NCBI RefSeq assembly: GCF_900141785.1
Contig: NZ_FQYP01000005.1
Coordinates: 248,001 to 312,000, forward strand
DNA from: Aquimarina spongiae
Lineage (GTDB): Bacteria; Bacteroidota; Bacteroidia; Flavobacteriales; Flavobacteriaceae
Direction: 5' to 3'
DNA: 64,000 nucleotides
Shown here: positions 17,808-26,706 of the stretch, in pieces
Numbering within the stretch: position 1 is the stretch's first letter
How the letters are laid out: each line of letters begins with the position of its first letter
Program-made: the position numbers and the translations under genes
The notes under the pieces: generated by a model
The model's database searches: none
Told to the model about the DNA's origin: nothing
What the model saw: only the letters and a program-made list of their open reading frames with translations

Positions 17808-19001
17808 TTAATCTAATAGAAGTTGTTTAAAAGGATTACGGATTTCGTACTCACTAGGAGAAATTAACTCTACCAAGGGTTTAAGTAAAGTGTTAGAAAT
17901 GGAGTTTCCATGTCTAACATATAATTTCATCTCCACTGGCTTTGCGCCAACACAACTTTTGATGATCTCGGCTGTTCTTCCCAGTCGAAGTTCCTTTGCC
18001 TTGTTCGTTATCGCCAAATCTACATAATCGTACAACATTTTTTGATAGATGTCGTACTCTTTGTTGTATGTGTAATCTATACCTATATGATTGGCATCAA
18101 GTACATTTCCAAGCACAAAGGAAGAGGTGAATCCAACTAATTTTTCATTTAGAAAATATCCTCTAAAAATAAATGCATCTTTTAGGTTCTGCTTTAGTTG
18201 CTTAAAGGTAGATGCGTTTAATTTTCCAATCTTAAAATCTGCCTTTTCGATTACCGATAGATAGAGTCGGTCGATTTCTTTTTGAAACTGTTCAATATCT
18301 TCACTACCGAAATCCCGAATAACAATGTTCTCAGATTTTTTGAACACCTTTTTTGCCCGGGTTCTGAATTTGGTACGCATACTGGATAGATAATCGTCAA
18401 ATGTACTCCAACTATCTTCTATATGAACTACCATGTTCACATCGATTTTGAATTCCCTAAAATCATGTTCTTTAATATAATCACTCTCGGCAAAGGATTG
18501 TGGCCAAAACTCTTTAAGCAAAATAAACGAAGGCTTTTCTGTGTTTTCAGACTTTCTTATTTCTCTTAATGCATTGGATAAGCTTTCAAAAGCTTGTTTT
18601 GCGGTAACCTTGTTGGAGTCGTATAGAAAACCATGCTCTCCACAAGAAAATAGATTACCACAAACCAACACTTTTACCTCCAAATTTTTGAATAAAGTGT
18701 TTTTAATGGCTTCATTAATCTTACATGGAAATTCTTGAAACTTCAATTCGGCAGAGTTGAATTTTATCAACTGCGCTGCAGCTATCCCTACGGCCGTGGT
18801 ACCTTCATAAAATACAATATATCTAAACTTTATATTTTCTAAAAGTGTGTCTTCAAGTGTTTGAAGATATGCCAAGGATAAAAAGGTGTTGTTTTTTTTG
18901 TTAACCGAATTCCAATCTTCAATAGGTACATCTTCAATACGATCATAACAATCATACTTTAGTACATTGACCTTACATATATTTTTCAACTTTTCTATCA
19001 T
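17808..19001 (-). CDS. FemAB/GNAT-like acyltransferase
   Basis: Protein of 397 residues. The middle contains SSMRTKFRTRAKKVFKKSENIVIRDF followed by FIFRGYFLNEKLVGFTSSFVLGNVLDANHIGIDY, which matches the peptidogalycan-biosynthesis / FemAB-like GNAT arrangement (a central acyl-CoA-binding GNAT half after a divergent first half). Such proteins transfer acyl or aminoacyl groups; the acceptor is unknown. It is the first gene of a two-gene minus-strand unit with the YdjM-like gene. Confidence 0.65.
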   Translation of the reverse strand: MIEKLKNICKVNVLKYDCYDRIEDVPIEDWNSVNKKNNTFLSLAYLQTLEDTLLENIKFRYIVFYEGTTAVGIAAAQLIKFNSAELKFQEFPCKINEAIKNTLFKNLEVKVLVCGNLFSCGEHGFLYDSNKVTAKQAFESLSNALREIRKSENTEKPSFILLKEFWPQSFAESDYIKEHDFREFKIDVNMVVHIEDSWSTFDDYLSSMRTKFRTRAKKVFKKSENIVIRDFGSEDIEQFQKEIDRLYLSVIEKADFKIGKLNASTFKQLKQNLKDAFIFRGYFLNEKLVGFTSSFVLGNVLDANHIGIDYTYNKEYDIYQKMLYDYVDLAITNKAKELRLGRTAEIIKSCVGAKPVEMKLYVRHGNSISNTLLKPLVELISPSEYEIRNPFKQLLLD

Positions 19002-19091
19002 ATATCCCTTACAAAAATTCTCTAGTAAGAATCTCGTTTATTCCAAAATTACGTTTATTTTCCTATTACCTTCTGTTAAAGGTTTATCAAA

Positions 19092-19217
19092 ATGAGACGA
19101 TTATGTCATTATTTTGTTACTGTGGTAATAGCTTTAATTTCATTAAGCATTATTTCTTCTTGTTCATTTAATCGTAAAAATCAATGGTTTAGACGAAAAC
19201 TATCTCATAAAATTTAG
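19092..19217 (+). CDS. Putative 41-residue lipoprotein
   Basis: A short frame opens with ATG at 19092 and reads MRRLCHYFVTVVIALIS, a basic start and a hydrophobic core, then LSIISSC with a lipobox cysteine at residue 24, and a mature tail of 17 residues rich in Arg and Lys (SFNRKNQWFRRKLSHKI). The signal-peptide architecture is complete, which makes chance less likely in this 270-base gap. No homologue is known to me. It lies 57 bases upstream of two receiver-domain genes and may belong to that unit. Confidence 0.42.
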   Translation: MRRLCHYFVTVVIALISLSIISSCSFNRKNQWFRRKLSHKI

Positions 19218-19274
19218 TTTTATGATGGAAAATTGGAATAAGTTTTTTTCCTTTGAGCGTAATTGGAAAGTTTT

Positions 19275-19679
19275 ATGGGTAAATCTGTTAATTGCGTTTT
19301 GTTAGTAGACGATGATAAAGCTACTAATTTTTTTAACGAGCGAGTAGTTACCAGACACAATGGTTTTGATCAAGTAAACACAGTTCAAAGTGGTTTAGCT
19401 GCTCTAGAATATTTATCTGCCGTCGAAAAGGATGAGGCTACAAAACCAGATCTTATTTTTCTAGATATCAATATGCCCGCCATGAACGGATGGGAGTTTT
19501 TGGTGGAATTTGAAAAGTTAGATCATAGCTTCACCAAAGGGATCAAGGTAATTCTTTTGTCTACTTCCTCTAATCCTGATGACGTGTTGGCATCTGCCAA
19601 AAATCACAACGTAGAAGACTTCATAAATAAGCCTTTATCTCCAGATTTATTAGATAGTGTATTGAGAAATCATTTTTGA
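19275..19679 (+). CDS. Single-domain response regulator (first of pair)
   Basis: Protein of 134 residues that is a CheY-like receiver domain and nothing more. The acidic pair is at residues 12-14 (VDDDKAT), the phosphoacceptor Asp64 lies in IFLDINMPAMNGWEF, a Ser/Thr-rich ILLSTSS follows, and the conserved Lys-Pro is present near the end (INKPLSPD). The start at 19275 is chosen over an upstream TTG because MGK is shared with the next gene. It overlaps that gene by one base. A likely partner is the histidine kinase encoded at 22962-24785. Confidence 0.9.
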   Translation: MGKSVNCVLLVDDDKATNFFNERVVTRHNGFDQVNTVQSGLAALEYLSAVEKDEATKPDLIFLDINMPAMNGWEFLVEFEKLDHSFTKGIKVILLSTSSNPDDVLASAKNHNVEDFINKPLSPDLLDSVLRNHF

Positions 19680-20119
19680 TGATGGGAAAATTGAAACAAG
19701 TTCTTCTGGTCGATGACAGTAAGGCAACCAATTTTTTTAATAAAACAATTATTGAAAAGTTGAATTGCGCTGAAGAAGTGGTTACGGTTCAAAATGGAGA
19801 AGAAGCGTTGAAATGGATACAGTCTAACTCAATACATCCAGAACTTATTTTTTTAGATATTAATATGCCCGTTATGGACGGTTGGGAGTTTCTTTCCGAA
19901 TATCAAAAATTGGAGGATAAGGATGAAAAAGCAGTCATCGTTTTGATGATCGGAGCTGCTTTGAGTAAGGAAGAGTTAATAAAAGCCAACAGCATCTCTG
20001 AGATCAAAGAGTTTAGCGAGAAGATGCTTTCCAAGATTACTGTGGGCAAAATAATCAATCAATATTTTAACGATATAGATATCGAATCCAATTCTTCAGA
20101 AAATAACAGAGTTTTATAA
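19679..20119 (+). CDS. Single-domain response regulator (second of pair)
   Basis: Protein of 146 residues related to the preceding gene over its first 75 residues (VDDSKATNFFN and Asp60 in IFLDINMPVMDGWEF). The C-terminal half has drifted: the usual Ser/Thr after beta-4 is replaced by IVLMIGAA and the conserved Lys-Pro is lost (FSEKMLSK). It may therefore be a phosphate sink or an unorthodox receiver. The start codon overlaps the previous stop (TGATG); an ATG three bases later is equally possible. It ends 134 bases before the TonB-dependent receptor gene. Confidence 0.85.
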   Translation: MMGKLKQVLLVDDSKATNFFNKTIIEKLNCAEEVVTVQNGEEALKWIQSNSIHPELIFLDINMPVMDGWEFLSEYQKLEDKDEKAVIVLMIGAALSKEELIKANSISEIKEFSEKMLSKITVGKIINQYFNDIDIESNSSENNRVL

Positions 20120-20146
20120 ATACGTGGGTTGATATTCTCAAAAATA

Positions 20147-20178
20147 TTTGCAATTTTTATCTTCATGTATTAGTTTTA
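20147..20178 (+). promoter_or_regulatory. Possible promoter of the TonB receptor / histidine kinase pair
   Basis: TTTG at 20147-20150 and TAGTTTTA at 20171-20178 are 20 bases apart, a good spacing for the Bacteroidota consensus although the second box differs from TAnnTTTG at its last base. The receptor start codon is 75 bases downstream. Confidence 0.33.
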
Positions 20179-20253
20179 TTTACCCCTAACACACAAATTA
20201 TCAAATTCGAAATCAATAAATATTCAAACTTCATTGTTTTTAATTCTAATCCT

Positions 20254-22965
20254 ATGTTAAAGAAAAGATATTCGCTATATCTTTTGGTGTTTTTCGTGTG
20301 TTTTGGGTTAGGTGAAATACATGCTCAATCAAGAGCAGTTATATCCGGTAATGTCTCAGATCAGTTTGGTAATTTACCTGGAGCGAGAATTACGATCGAA
20401 GGAACCGAAAAGAGTATCACCACAGATGTAAATGGTAATTATTTGTTCAATGTAGAAGAAGGAGAATATGTAGTCAGCGCAGGTTTTGTGATGTATACCA
20501 CAGTATCCAAGTCTGTAGTGGTGAAGGTAGGAGATACTGCAGTAGTTGACTTTGTATTAGAAACTGGATTTTCTATGGATCAACCTATTTCTTTAGGGTC
20601 TCGAGCTAAACCAACTTCTCTATTACAAAATACAGCTGCCGTTGATATTATTTCTCCTCAACAATTGAGCAATTCATCACAAATAGAATTAAGTCATATT
20701 TTACATTATTTAATTCCGTCTTTTCATTCTACGCACCAAACGATCGCCGATGGAACAGATCATATTGATCCTGCTACTTTGAGAGGGCTGGGGCCAGATC
20801 AGGTACTTGTTTTGGTCAATGGAAAAAGAAGACATAGTAGTTCTTTATTGAATGTAAATGGAACTATCGGGAGAGGTTCTGTAGGAACTGATTTTAACGC
20901 AATTCCGATAGCGTCCATAGAACGAATAGAAGTATTGCGGGATGGGGCCACCTCACAATACGGGTCAGATGCTATTGCGGGGGTGATCAATATCATTCTT
21001 AAGAAACAGACGGAAATTATTCAGGTGGATAATAGAGCCGGAATCACCACCGAAGGAGATGGGCTAAGTGTATATTCTTCCGCAAATTTTGGGTTGAAAA
21101 TAGGAGATGAAGGTTATATTAATGTGACTGCAGAGTATCGAGATCGAGAATCGGTAAATAGAGCGGGAAACTATACGGGAACCGTGTATAATGATGATCC
21201 CGCCATTGATAACGTATTGATTGAACAAAATAATTTTTTCGGACAAACAGGATATTCTGGAAGAAGAGTGATGGAGATTGGTAGTGCAGAGACTCAAAAT
21301 CTAACGCTATCCTTTAATGGGGAGATCAAAATGTCGGATAAGGCTACCTTCTATATGCATGGTGGTAGAAACTATCGCGAAGGGAGATCCAAAGGTTTTT
21401 ATCGTTTCCCCAAAGATCAGGAAAGGGTAGTTCTAGAATTGTTTCCCAACGGTTTCTCTCCAGAGATTTTAACAGATATTCAAGATGATGCGGTTACAGG
21501 TGGTATTCGAGGGGTAAAAAATGAATGGGATGTCGATTTCAGTCATTCTATAGGGATCAATAGATTAGATTATACTGTAAATAACTCTAATAATGCATCC
21601 TTAGGAATTGCTTCTCCCAGAACTTTTTACGCGGGTGGTTTTATCTATAAACAAAACACGACAAACTTAGATATTTCCCGAACTTTTGATTGGTTAAGTG
21701 GTGTAAACATAGCTTTTGGAGCGGAGTTACGCGTAGAAAACTACCAAATAGTTGCCGGAGAAGAAGCTTCTTATATTGATGGAGGTAGTACTTTCTTTAA
21801 TGATTTAGGGGAAGAAGTACCCAGAGTAGCAGGAGCACAGGTCTTTCCTGGGTTTCCTCCAGAAAGCGAGTTAAACAGATTTAGAACCAATACCTCTGGA
21901 TATTTGGATGTCGAGGCGAATCTTACAGATCAATTATTGGTACGAGGTGCATTGCGCTATGAATCCTACAATGATTTTGGAGAACAGTTGATCGGGAAGT
22001 TATCTGGTAGATACAGAATCAATGATGATATTAGTGTTAGAGCAGGATTTTCTACGGGATTTAGAGCTCCATCATTACATCAGGTGTATTTCCAGAATAT
22101 AAGTACACAATTTATTAACGGGGAAAGCCTTCAGGTAGGAACGTTTAATAATGAAAGCGCAATTGTTACGGAAGCATTTCAAATAGGAAATCTAAAACCA
22201 GAATTATCAAGTCATTTCAGTGCGGGTATCAGTGGTAAGTTTAGCGATGATTTTACATTTAGTGTAGATTACTATCAGATAGATATTGATGATAGAATTG
22301 TACTCTCTGGTAGATTTGCTGAAGGTTATGAAGCGATTTTAGAACCATTTAATGTAGGTGCTGCTCAGTTTTTTACCAATGCGATAGACTCAAAAACAAC
22401 CGGGGCAGATGCGGTGTTGTTTTATAAAACACCGTTGGCGGAAGGGGAGTTTAATGCATCTTTGGGAGCCAATATCACTAGAACACAAGTCAAAGGGCCT
22501 ATCAAAGTTTCCCCTGCATTAGTGGGACAAGAAGAGGTGCTTTTTAATAGAGAAGAGATTGCTCGGGTAGAGTATGGGCAACCCAGATATAAAGTAAATT
22601 CACTACTATCTTATGAAATAGATAAATTTCGATTTCAATTAGTGAATACATTGTTTGGAGAGGTGAAGTTTATCCATCCCAATGATGGAGACCAGGCCAA
22701 TTGGGTGTTAAACGAATTTACTGGAAACATAGAAACCAGGGATCAAACTTTTTCTCCAAAATTAGTTACGGATGCCACGATTTCTTATCAAATAAATGAT
22801 TATGTTCGATGTACTATTGGAGGGAACAATATCTTTAATGTTTTCCCTGATAAGCATACGCATTCTGCAAATACAGATGATGGAAATTTTATGTATAGTA
22901 GAAGAGTACAACAATTTGGGGTGAATGGAGCTAATTATTTTGCTAGAGTTTTATTAAGGCTATGA
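20254..22965 (+). CDS. TonB-dependent receptor with carboxypeptidase-like regulatory domain
   Basis: Protein of 903 residues. A signal peptide (1-25, ending HAQ) is followed by a carboxypeptidase-regulatory-like beta-sandwich (about 28-105), a plug domain (about 115-240, with GLGPDQVLVLVNGKRRH and QYGSDAIAGVINIILKK) and an outer-membrane beta barrel to the end. The barrel contains RGALRYESYNDFGE and STGFRAPSLHQ, typical of siderophore- or vitamin-type receptors rather than SusC. No SusD partner lies nearby. The ligand is unknown. Its stop codon overlaps the start of a histidine kinase gene, so the receptor and kinase are co-translated. Confidence 0.92.
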   Translation: MLKKRYSLYLLVFFVCFGLGEIHAQSRAVISGNVSDQFGNLPGARITIEGTEKSITTDVNGNYLFNVEEGEYVVSAGFVMYTTVSKSVVVKVGDTAVVDFVLETGFSMDQPISLGSRAKPTSLLQNTAAVDIISPQQLSNSSQIELSHILHYLIPSFHSTHQTIADGTDHIDPATLRGLGPDQVLVLVNGKRRHSSSLLNVNGTIGRGSVGTDFNAIPIASIERIEVLRDGATSQYGSDAIAGVINIILKKQTEIIQVDNRAGITTEGDGLSVYSSANFGLKIGDEGYINVTAEYRDRESVNRAGNYTGTVYNDDPAIDNVLIEQNNFFGQTGYSGRRVMEIGSAETQNLTLSFNGEIKMSDKATFYMHGGRNYREGRSKGFYRFPKDQERVVLELFPNGFSPEILTDIQDDAVTGGIRGVKNEWDVDFSHSIGINRLDYTVNNSNNASLGIASPRTFYAGGFIYKQNTTNLDISRTFDWLSGVNIAFGAELRVENYQIVAGEEASYIDGGSTFFNDLGEEVPRVAGAQVFPGFPPESELNRFRTNTSGYLDVEANLTDQLLVRGALRYESYNDFGEQLIGKLSGRYRINDDISVRAGFSTGFRAPSLHQVYFQNISTQFINGESLQVGTFNNESAIVTEAFQIGNLKPELSSHFSAGISGKFSDDFTFSVDYYQIDIDDRIVLSGRFAEGYEAILEPFNVGAAQFFTNAIDSKTTGADAVLFYKTPLAEGEFNASLGANITRTQVKGPIKVSPALVGQEEVLFNREEIARVEYGQPRYKVNSLLSYEIDKFRFQLVNTLFGEVKFIHPNDGDQANWVLNEFTGNIETRDQTFSPKLVTDATISYQINDYVRCTIGGNNIFNVFPDKHTHSANTDDGNFMYSRRVQQFGVNGANYFARVLLRL

Positions 22966-24785
22966 TGCAAATATCACTTAGAAGTAAGGAAAGTATAGGG
23001 AGTCTTTTGATTGGGCTTTGCTTGTGCTTTTTTTTCTTTTCAAAATCTGTGGCTCAGGAGTTAGGTAACGAAGAAGTGAAGCGTCTGCAACGCGCTATTT
23101 TTGTGTTCAATTTTGCACAACAGGTGGGGTGGCCGAATCTTGAAGATCAAGATAGCTTTAAGATTGGTGTTCTTGGCCCGGATAGAACGACCATTGATTT
23201 GAGTGCACTAGCGCAGAAACGTAAGATTTTTAATAAACCTGTCGAAATTATTCGATTTCAGCAGGTAAAGGATGTTAAAGAGGTCCATCTACTTTATGTA
23301 AATAACAAATACAACTACGAGATCTATTATATCCTAAGCAAGATTAGAGATAAGAATATTCTTTTGGTTACCGAAGATTATAACTTCAATGCTTCTATGA
23401 TCAATATGGTTAATGTGGGAGATTCGTTTGAGTATGAAATTAACCTTAGTAGAATCCAAAATGAAGGTTTTACGGTTGCACCCAGTCTACGGCGATATGC
23501 CATTACCTCTTCAGAAAAATGGAAACGTCTCTATAAGAAAACCGAAAAATCACTCACCGAAGTTCAAGAAGAGAATAAAGAAAAAGAATCTCAATTAGAG
23601 GATAAAGATCGTGAAATACAAAGCCAAAAAGATAAGATTAGTAATCAGCTTGATGAGTTAGATACTAAAAAACGTGAAATAAGTACTCAAAACAGGGCGA
23701 TTAGGGATCTGTATACCGAAAGTCAAATACAGCAAAAGAAATTCGAAGAAAAGGTATTGATAGAAGAAGAACTGGAAAAAAATATTCAGGATCAAATTGA
23801 TTACATTCAGAATCAGGAAAAACAAATCAATAACAGTCATCAAGAGATTCTAGAGCAAAATAAAGTACTCGAAGAACAAAAAAGACAAATAGAGGATCAG
23901 AATAAGATCTTAGAAGAGCAAACTTCTGAGATCGATACACAAAAGAAAATCAACATACTTTTAATAAGTCTGGTTGCGCTTTTTGTAATAGCTGGTTTAA
24001 TTATTTATAGAGGATACCTGGCTAAGAAACGTTTCAATAAAGAATTACAGGCCAAAAACCTAGCTATTTACGAGCAGTCCCTGGAGTTGGAAGCCAAAAA
24101 TAAAGAGCTGGAACAGTTTGCATATATTGCTAGTCATGATTTACAGGAACCCTTAAATACTATCTCGAGCTTTATAGGTCTTATTGCCGAAGATTATGGA
24201 GATAGTTTTGATGATGTTGGGAAAGAAAGTTTATTCTTCATCAAAGATGCAAGTATACGCATGAAGAAACTGATCGATGCGCTGTTAGAGTATTCACGCC
24301 TAGGCAGAAATAGGGATTATGTTGAAATAGATTGTAATAAAGTTCTGGAAGAGCTAAAAGAGGACCTGGGAACTAGAATTAAAACATCCGGGGCTAAAAT
24401 TATTGCGGATAAACTACCTGTTTTAAGAGGTTCTGAGATTGAATTTAGATTATTATTACAAAACTTAATAAGTAATGGTATTAAGTTTAGGGGTAAGGAC
24501 ACAACTCCCGAAATAAAGATAGAATGTACCAAGATTACAGACCTTAGTGAAGGACAAAAGGATTTATGGAAGTTTTCTGTACAGGACAATGGAATAGGGA
24601 TACCCGAAGAACACCAAGAACGGATTTTTGCTATTTTCCAACGATTACACTCCCGAGAAGAGTACCAAGGTACAGGAATTGGTTTAGCCCATTGTAAGAA
24701 GATAGTAGAATCTCACGGAGGTAAGATTTGGTTAAATTCTGAAGTAGGTAAGGGTAGTACATTTTACTTTACCTTACCGGCATAA
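22962..24785 (+). CDS. Histidine kinase with periplasmic YfiR domain and long coiled coil
   Basis: Protein of 607 residues. After a signal sequence (1-31) comes a YfiR/DUF4154-like domain (about 38-182; FVFNFAQQVGWP, KIGVLG, HLLYVN, ILLVTEDYNF), then a Gln/Glu/Lys-rich coiled coil (about 195-330), one membrane helix (331-349), a HisKA domain with the phosphorylated His392 in YIASHDLQEPLN, and a HATPase_c domain with DNGIGIPEE and GTGIGLAHCKKIVE. It would sense something in the periplasm and phosphorylate a receiver. It overlaps the TonB receptor gene by four bases; the two stand-alone receivers upstream are the obvious partners. Confidence 0.9.
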   Translation: MMQISLRSKESIGSLLIGLCLCFFFFSKSVAQELGNEEVKRLQRAIFVFNFAQQVGWPNLEDQDSFKIGVLGPDRTTIDLSALAQKRKIFNKPVEIIRFQQVKDVKEVHLLYVNNKYNYEIYYILSKIRDKNILLVTEDYNFNASMINMVNVGDSFEYEINLSRIQNEGFTVAPSLRRYAITSSEKWKRLYKKTEKSLTEVQEENKEKESQLEDKDREIQSQKDKISNQLDELDTKKREISTQNRAIRDLYTESQIQQKKFEEKVLIEEELEKNIQDQIDYIQNQEKQINNSHQEILEQNKVLEEQKRQIEDQNKILEEQTSEIDTQKKINILLISLVALFVIAGLIIYRGYLAKKRFNKELQAKNLAIYEQSLELEAKNKELEQFAYIASHDLQEPLNTISSFIGLIAEDYGDSFDDVGKESLFFIKDASIRMKKLIDALLEYSRLGRNRDYVEIDCNKVLEELKEDLGTRIKTSGAKIIADKLPVLRGSEIEFRLLLQNLISNGIKFRGKDTTPEIKIECTKITDLSEGQKDLWKFSVQDNGIGIPEEHQERIFAIFQRLHSREEYQGTGIGLAHCKKIVESHGGKIWLNSEVGKGSTFYFTLPA

Positions 24786-24817
24786 TTTCCAAAATTATCT
24801 TAGAGTATTCTTCCTTT

Positions 24818-25627
24818 TTATAACTCTCTAATCCAGATGTTACGATATTGAACAGGATTGCTATGATCTTGTAGTTTGATTGGCCCTTTACCATGAGCTG
24901 GATTTTTAGGAGGACCGATGTACTCAGTAGTACCTAAAATCTCTACGTGATCCTGTACCAATACTCCGTTGTGGATAACTGTAAAGGTACCAGATTTTGT
25001 TTTTTGACCCTGATCATCAAACTCAGGAGCATGGAAAATGATATCATAGGTCTGCCATTGATCCGGAGATTTGGTAGCATTTACCAAAGGAATATGTTGC
25101 TTATAGACTGATGTAGCTTGCCCATTACTATAAGTTCGGTTTTGATAACTATCCAAAATTTGTACTTCGTATTTGTTTTGAAAAAATACACCACTATTTC
25201 CTCTTCCTTGTCCTTCGCCTTCGATAACATCTGGAGCACTCCATTCCAAATGTAATTGTACACTCCCAAAAGATTGTTTGGTTTGTATATCTCCGGCACC
25301 TGGTTTTACGGTCATAGTTTTGTCTGCATTAATAGTCCAACCAGCCTTAGAAATAGAGTCTTTTGCAGAAACCCATTGTTCTAGATTGTTGCCGTCAAAC
25401 AACACGATGGCGTCAGAAGGCACATTGTTTTCATTAAACGATACTGCTTTTGGTTCTGGCTCCCATATTTCCGTAGCTTTTGGATCCGTAATTTCTTGCT
25501 CAGGGACTTCAGGTTTGGTCTCTTCTTCCTGTTGGGTTTCCTCGACCTGTTCTTCGGTAACAGCAGTCTTTTCTTTGCATGAATAGATAAGCCCTATTAG
25601 AGACAAAAGTAGAATCGCTTTTTTCAT
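24818..25627 (-). CDS. 3-keto-disaccharide hydrolase family lipoprotein (DUF1080)
   Basis: Protein of 269 residues with a lipoprotein signal (Cys17 in LIGLIYSC) and an acidic Glu/Pro linker to about residue 60. The remaining 200 residues are a DUF1080 domain: SDAIVLFDGNNLEQWVS, GDIQTKQSFGSVQLHLEWSAP, GNSGVFFQNKYEVQILDSYQN and the closing PIKLQDHSNPVQYRNIWIREL. Members are laminin-G-like domains, and several hydrolyse glycosides whose sugar has been oxidised at C3. It would act at the outer surface or in the periplasm. It is the last gene of the eight-gene operon. Confidence 0.88.
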   Translation of the reverse strand: MKKAILLLSLIGLIYSCKEKTAVTEEQVEETQQEEETKPEVPEQEITDPKATEIWEPEPKAVSFNENNVPSDAIVLFDGNNLEQWVSAKDSISKAGWTINADKTMTVKPGAGDIQTKQSFGSVQLHLEWSAPDVIEGEGQGRGNSGVFFQNKYEVQILDSYQNRTYSNGQATSVYKQHIPLVNATKSPDQWQTYDIIFHAPEFDDQGQKTKSGTFTVIHNGVLVQDHVEILGTTEYIGPPKNPAHGKGPIKLQDHSNPVQYRNIWIREL

Positions 25628-25649
25628 TGTAGTACCGTTGTTTATAGGT

Positions 25650-26702
25650 TTATAATCCTAATATTTTTTTCAGATGTTCTTTATCAATTTCTGCGCCAGC
25701 AAAATCATCAAATGCCTTTTGAGTAGCTTCTATGATATGACTTTGGATGAAAGGAGCTCCCTCTTTAGCTCCTTGCTCAGGAGATTTGATACAGCATTCC
25801 CATTCCATTACCGCCCAAACATCACATCCGTATTGAGTAAGTTTTGAAAATATAGTTTTAAAATCAACCTGACCGTCACCAGGAGAACGATATCGACCCG
25901 CTCTATCAATCCAATCACTATAACCACCAAAGGCGCCTTTTTTACCATTCGGGTTAAATTCCGAGTCTTTTACATGGAAAGCCTTGATAAATTCGTGATA
26001 ATGATCTATATATTCGATATAATCTAATTGTTGCAATACAAAATGACTAGGGTCATATAGGATGTTTACTCTTTTATGATTTCCTGTAGCTTCTAGAAAG
26101 CGTTCAAAAGTAACTCCATCATGAAGATCCTCTCCAGGATGAATCTCGTAACAAACATCCACACCTTCTTCTTCAAAATGATTGAGTATAGGAAGCCATC
26201 GATCTGCAAGTTCTTTAAATCCCATTTCTACCAAGCCAGCAGGGCGTTGCGGCCAGGGGTGCATCGTATGCCAAAGTAGAGCACCAGAAAAAGTAGCGTG
26301 GACATTTAGTCCTAATCTTCTACTTGCTGTAGCGGCATTTTTTACCTGTTGTACAGCCCATTTGGTACGCTCCTTAGGATTGTTTTTATATGGGTCGGGA
26401 GCAAAGTTGTCAAACATAATATCATAAGCGGGGTGCACTGCCACCAACTGACCTTGCAAATGGGTAGAAAGCTCGGTAATCTCTAATCCATATGATGCTA
26501 TTTTACCTTTTAACTCTTCGCAATAGGTTTGGCTTTGTGCGGCTTGTTCCAAATCGATTAATCGGGTTTCCCAGGTAGGGATTTGTATGCCTTTGTATCC
26601 TAGTTCTGAAGCCCATTTGCATAGCCCATCAAGGGAGTTAAACGGAGCAGAATCGTCCATAAATTGAGCAAGAAATATAGCAGGTCCTTTGATCGTTTTC
26701 AT
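25650..26702 (-). CDS. Sugar phosphate isomerase/epimerase family protein (cytosolic)
   Basis: Protein of 350 residues from the ATG at 26702; an in-frame ATG at 26729 would run into the preceding gene. It is a xylose-isomerase-like TIM barrel (AP endonuclease 2 fold): WASELGYKGIQIPTWE, VCYEIHPGEDLHDG, NILYDPSHF, FHVKDSEF and a late VMEWECC supply the metal-binding Glu, Asp and His residues. There is no signal peptide. It likely isomerises a keto-sugar or its derivative made by the neighbouring oxidoreductases. It starts four bases after the Gfo/Idh/MocA gene. Confidence 0.87.
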   Translation of the reverse strand: MKTIKGPAIFLAQFMDDSAPFNSLDGLCKWASELGYKGIQIPTWETRLIDLEQAAQSQTYCEELKGKIASYGLEITELSTHLQGQLVAVHPAYDIMFDNFAPDPYKNNPKERTKWAVQQVKNAATASRRLGLNVHATFSGALLWHTMHPWPQRPAGLVEMGFKELADRWLPILNHFEEEGVDVCYEIHPGEDLHDGVTFERFLEATGNHKRVNILYDPSHFVLQQLDYIEYIDHYHEFIKAFHVKDSEFNPNGKKGAFGGYSDWIDRAGRYRSPGDGQVDFKTIFSKLTQYGCDVWAVMEWECCIKSPEQGAKEGAPFIQSHIIEATQKAFDDFAGAEIDKEHLKKILGL

Positions 26703-26706
26703 ATGG

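Noticed and set aside
20254-22965. SusC-type polysaccharide receptor
   Set aside because: There is no SusD gene beside it, and the barrel motifs and length fit a siderophore- or vitamin-type TonB-dependent receptor better.
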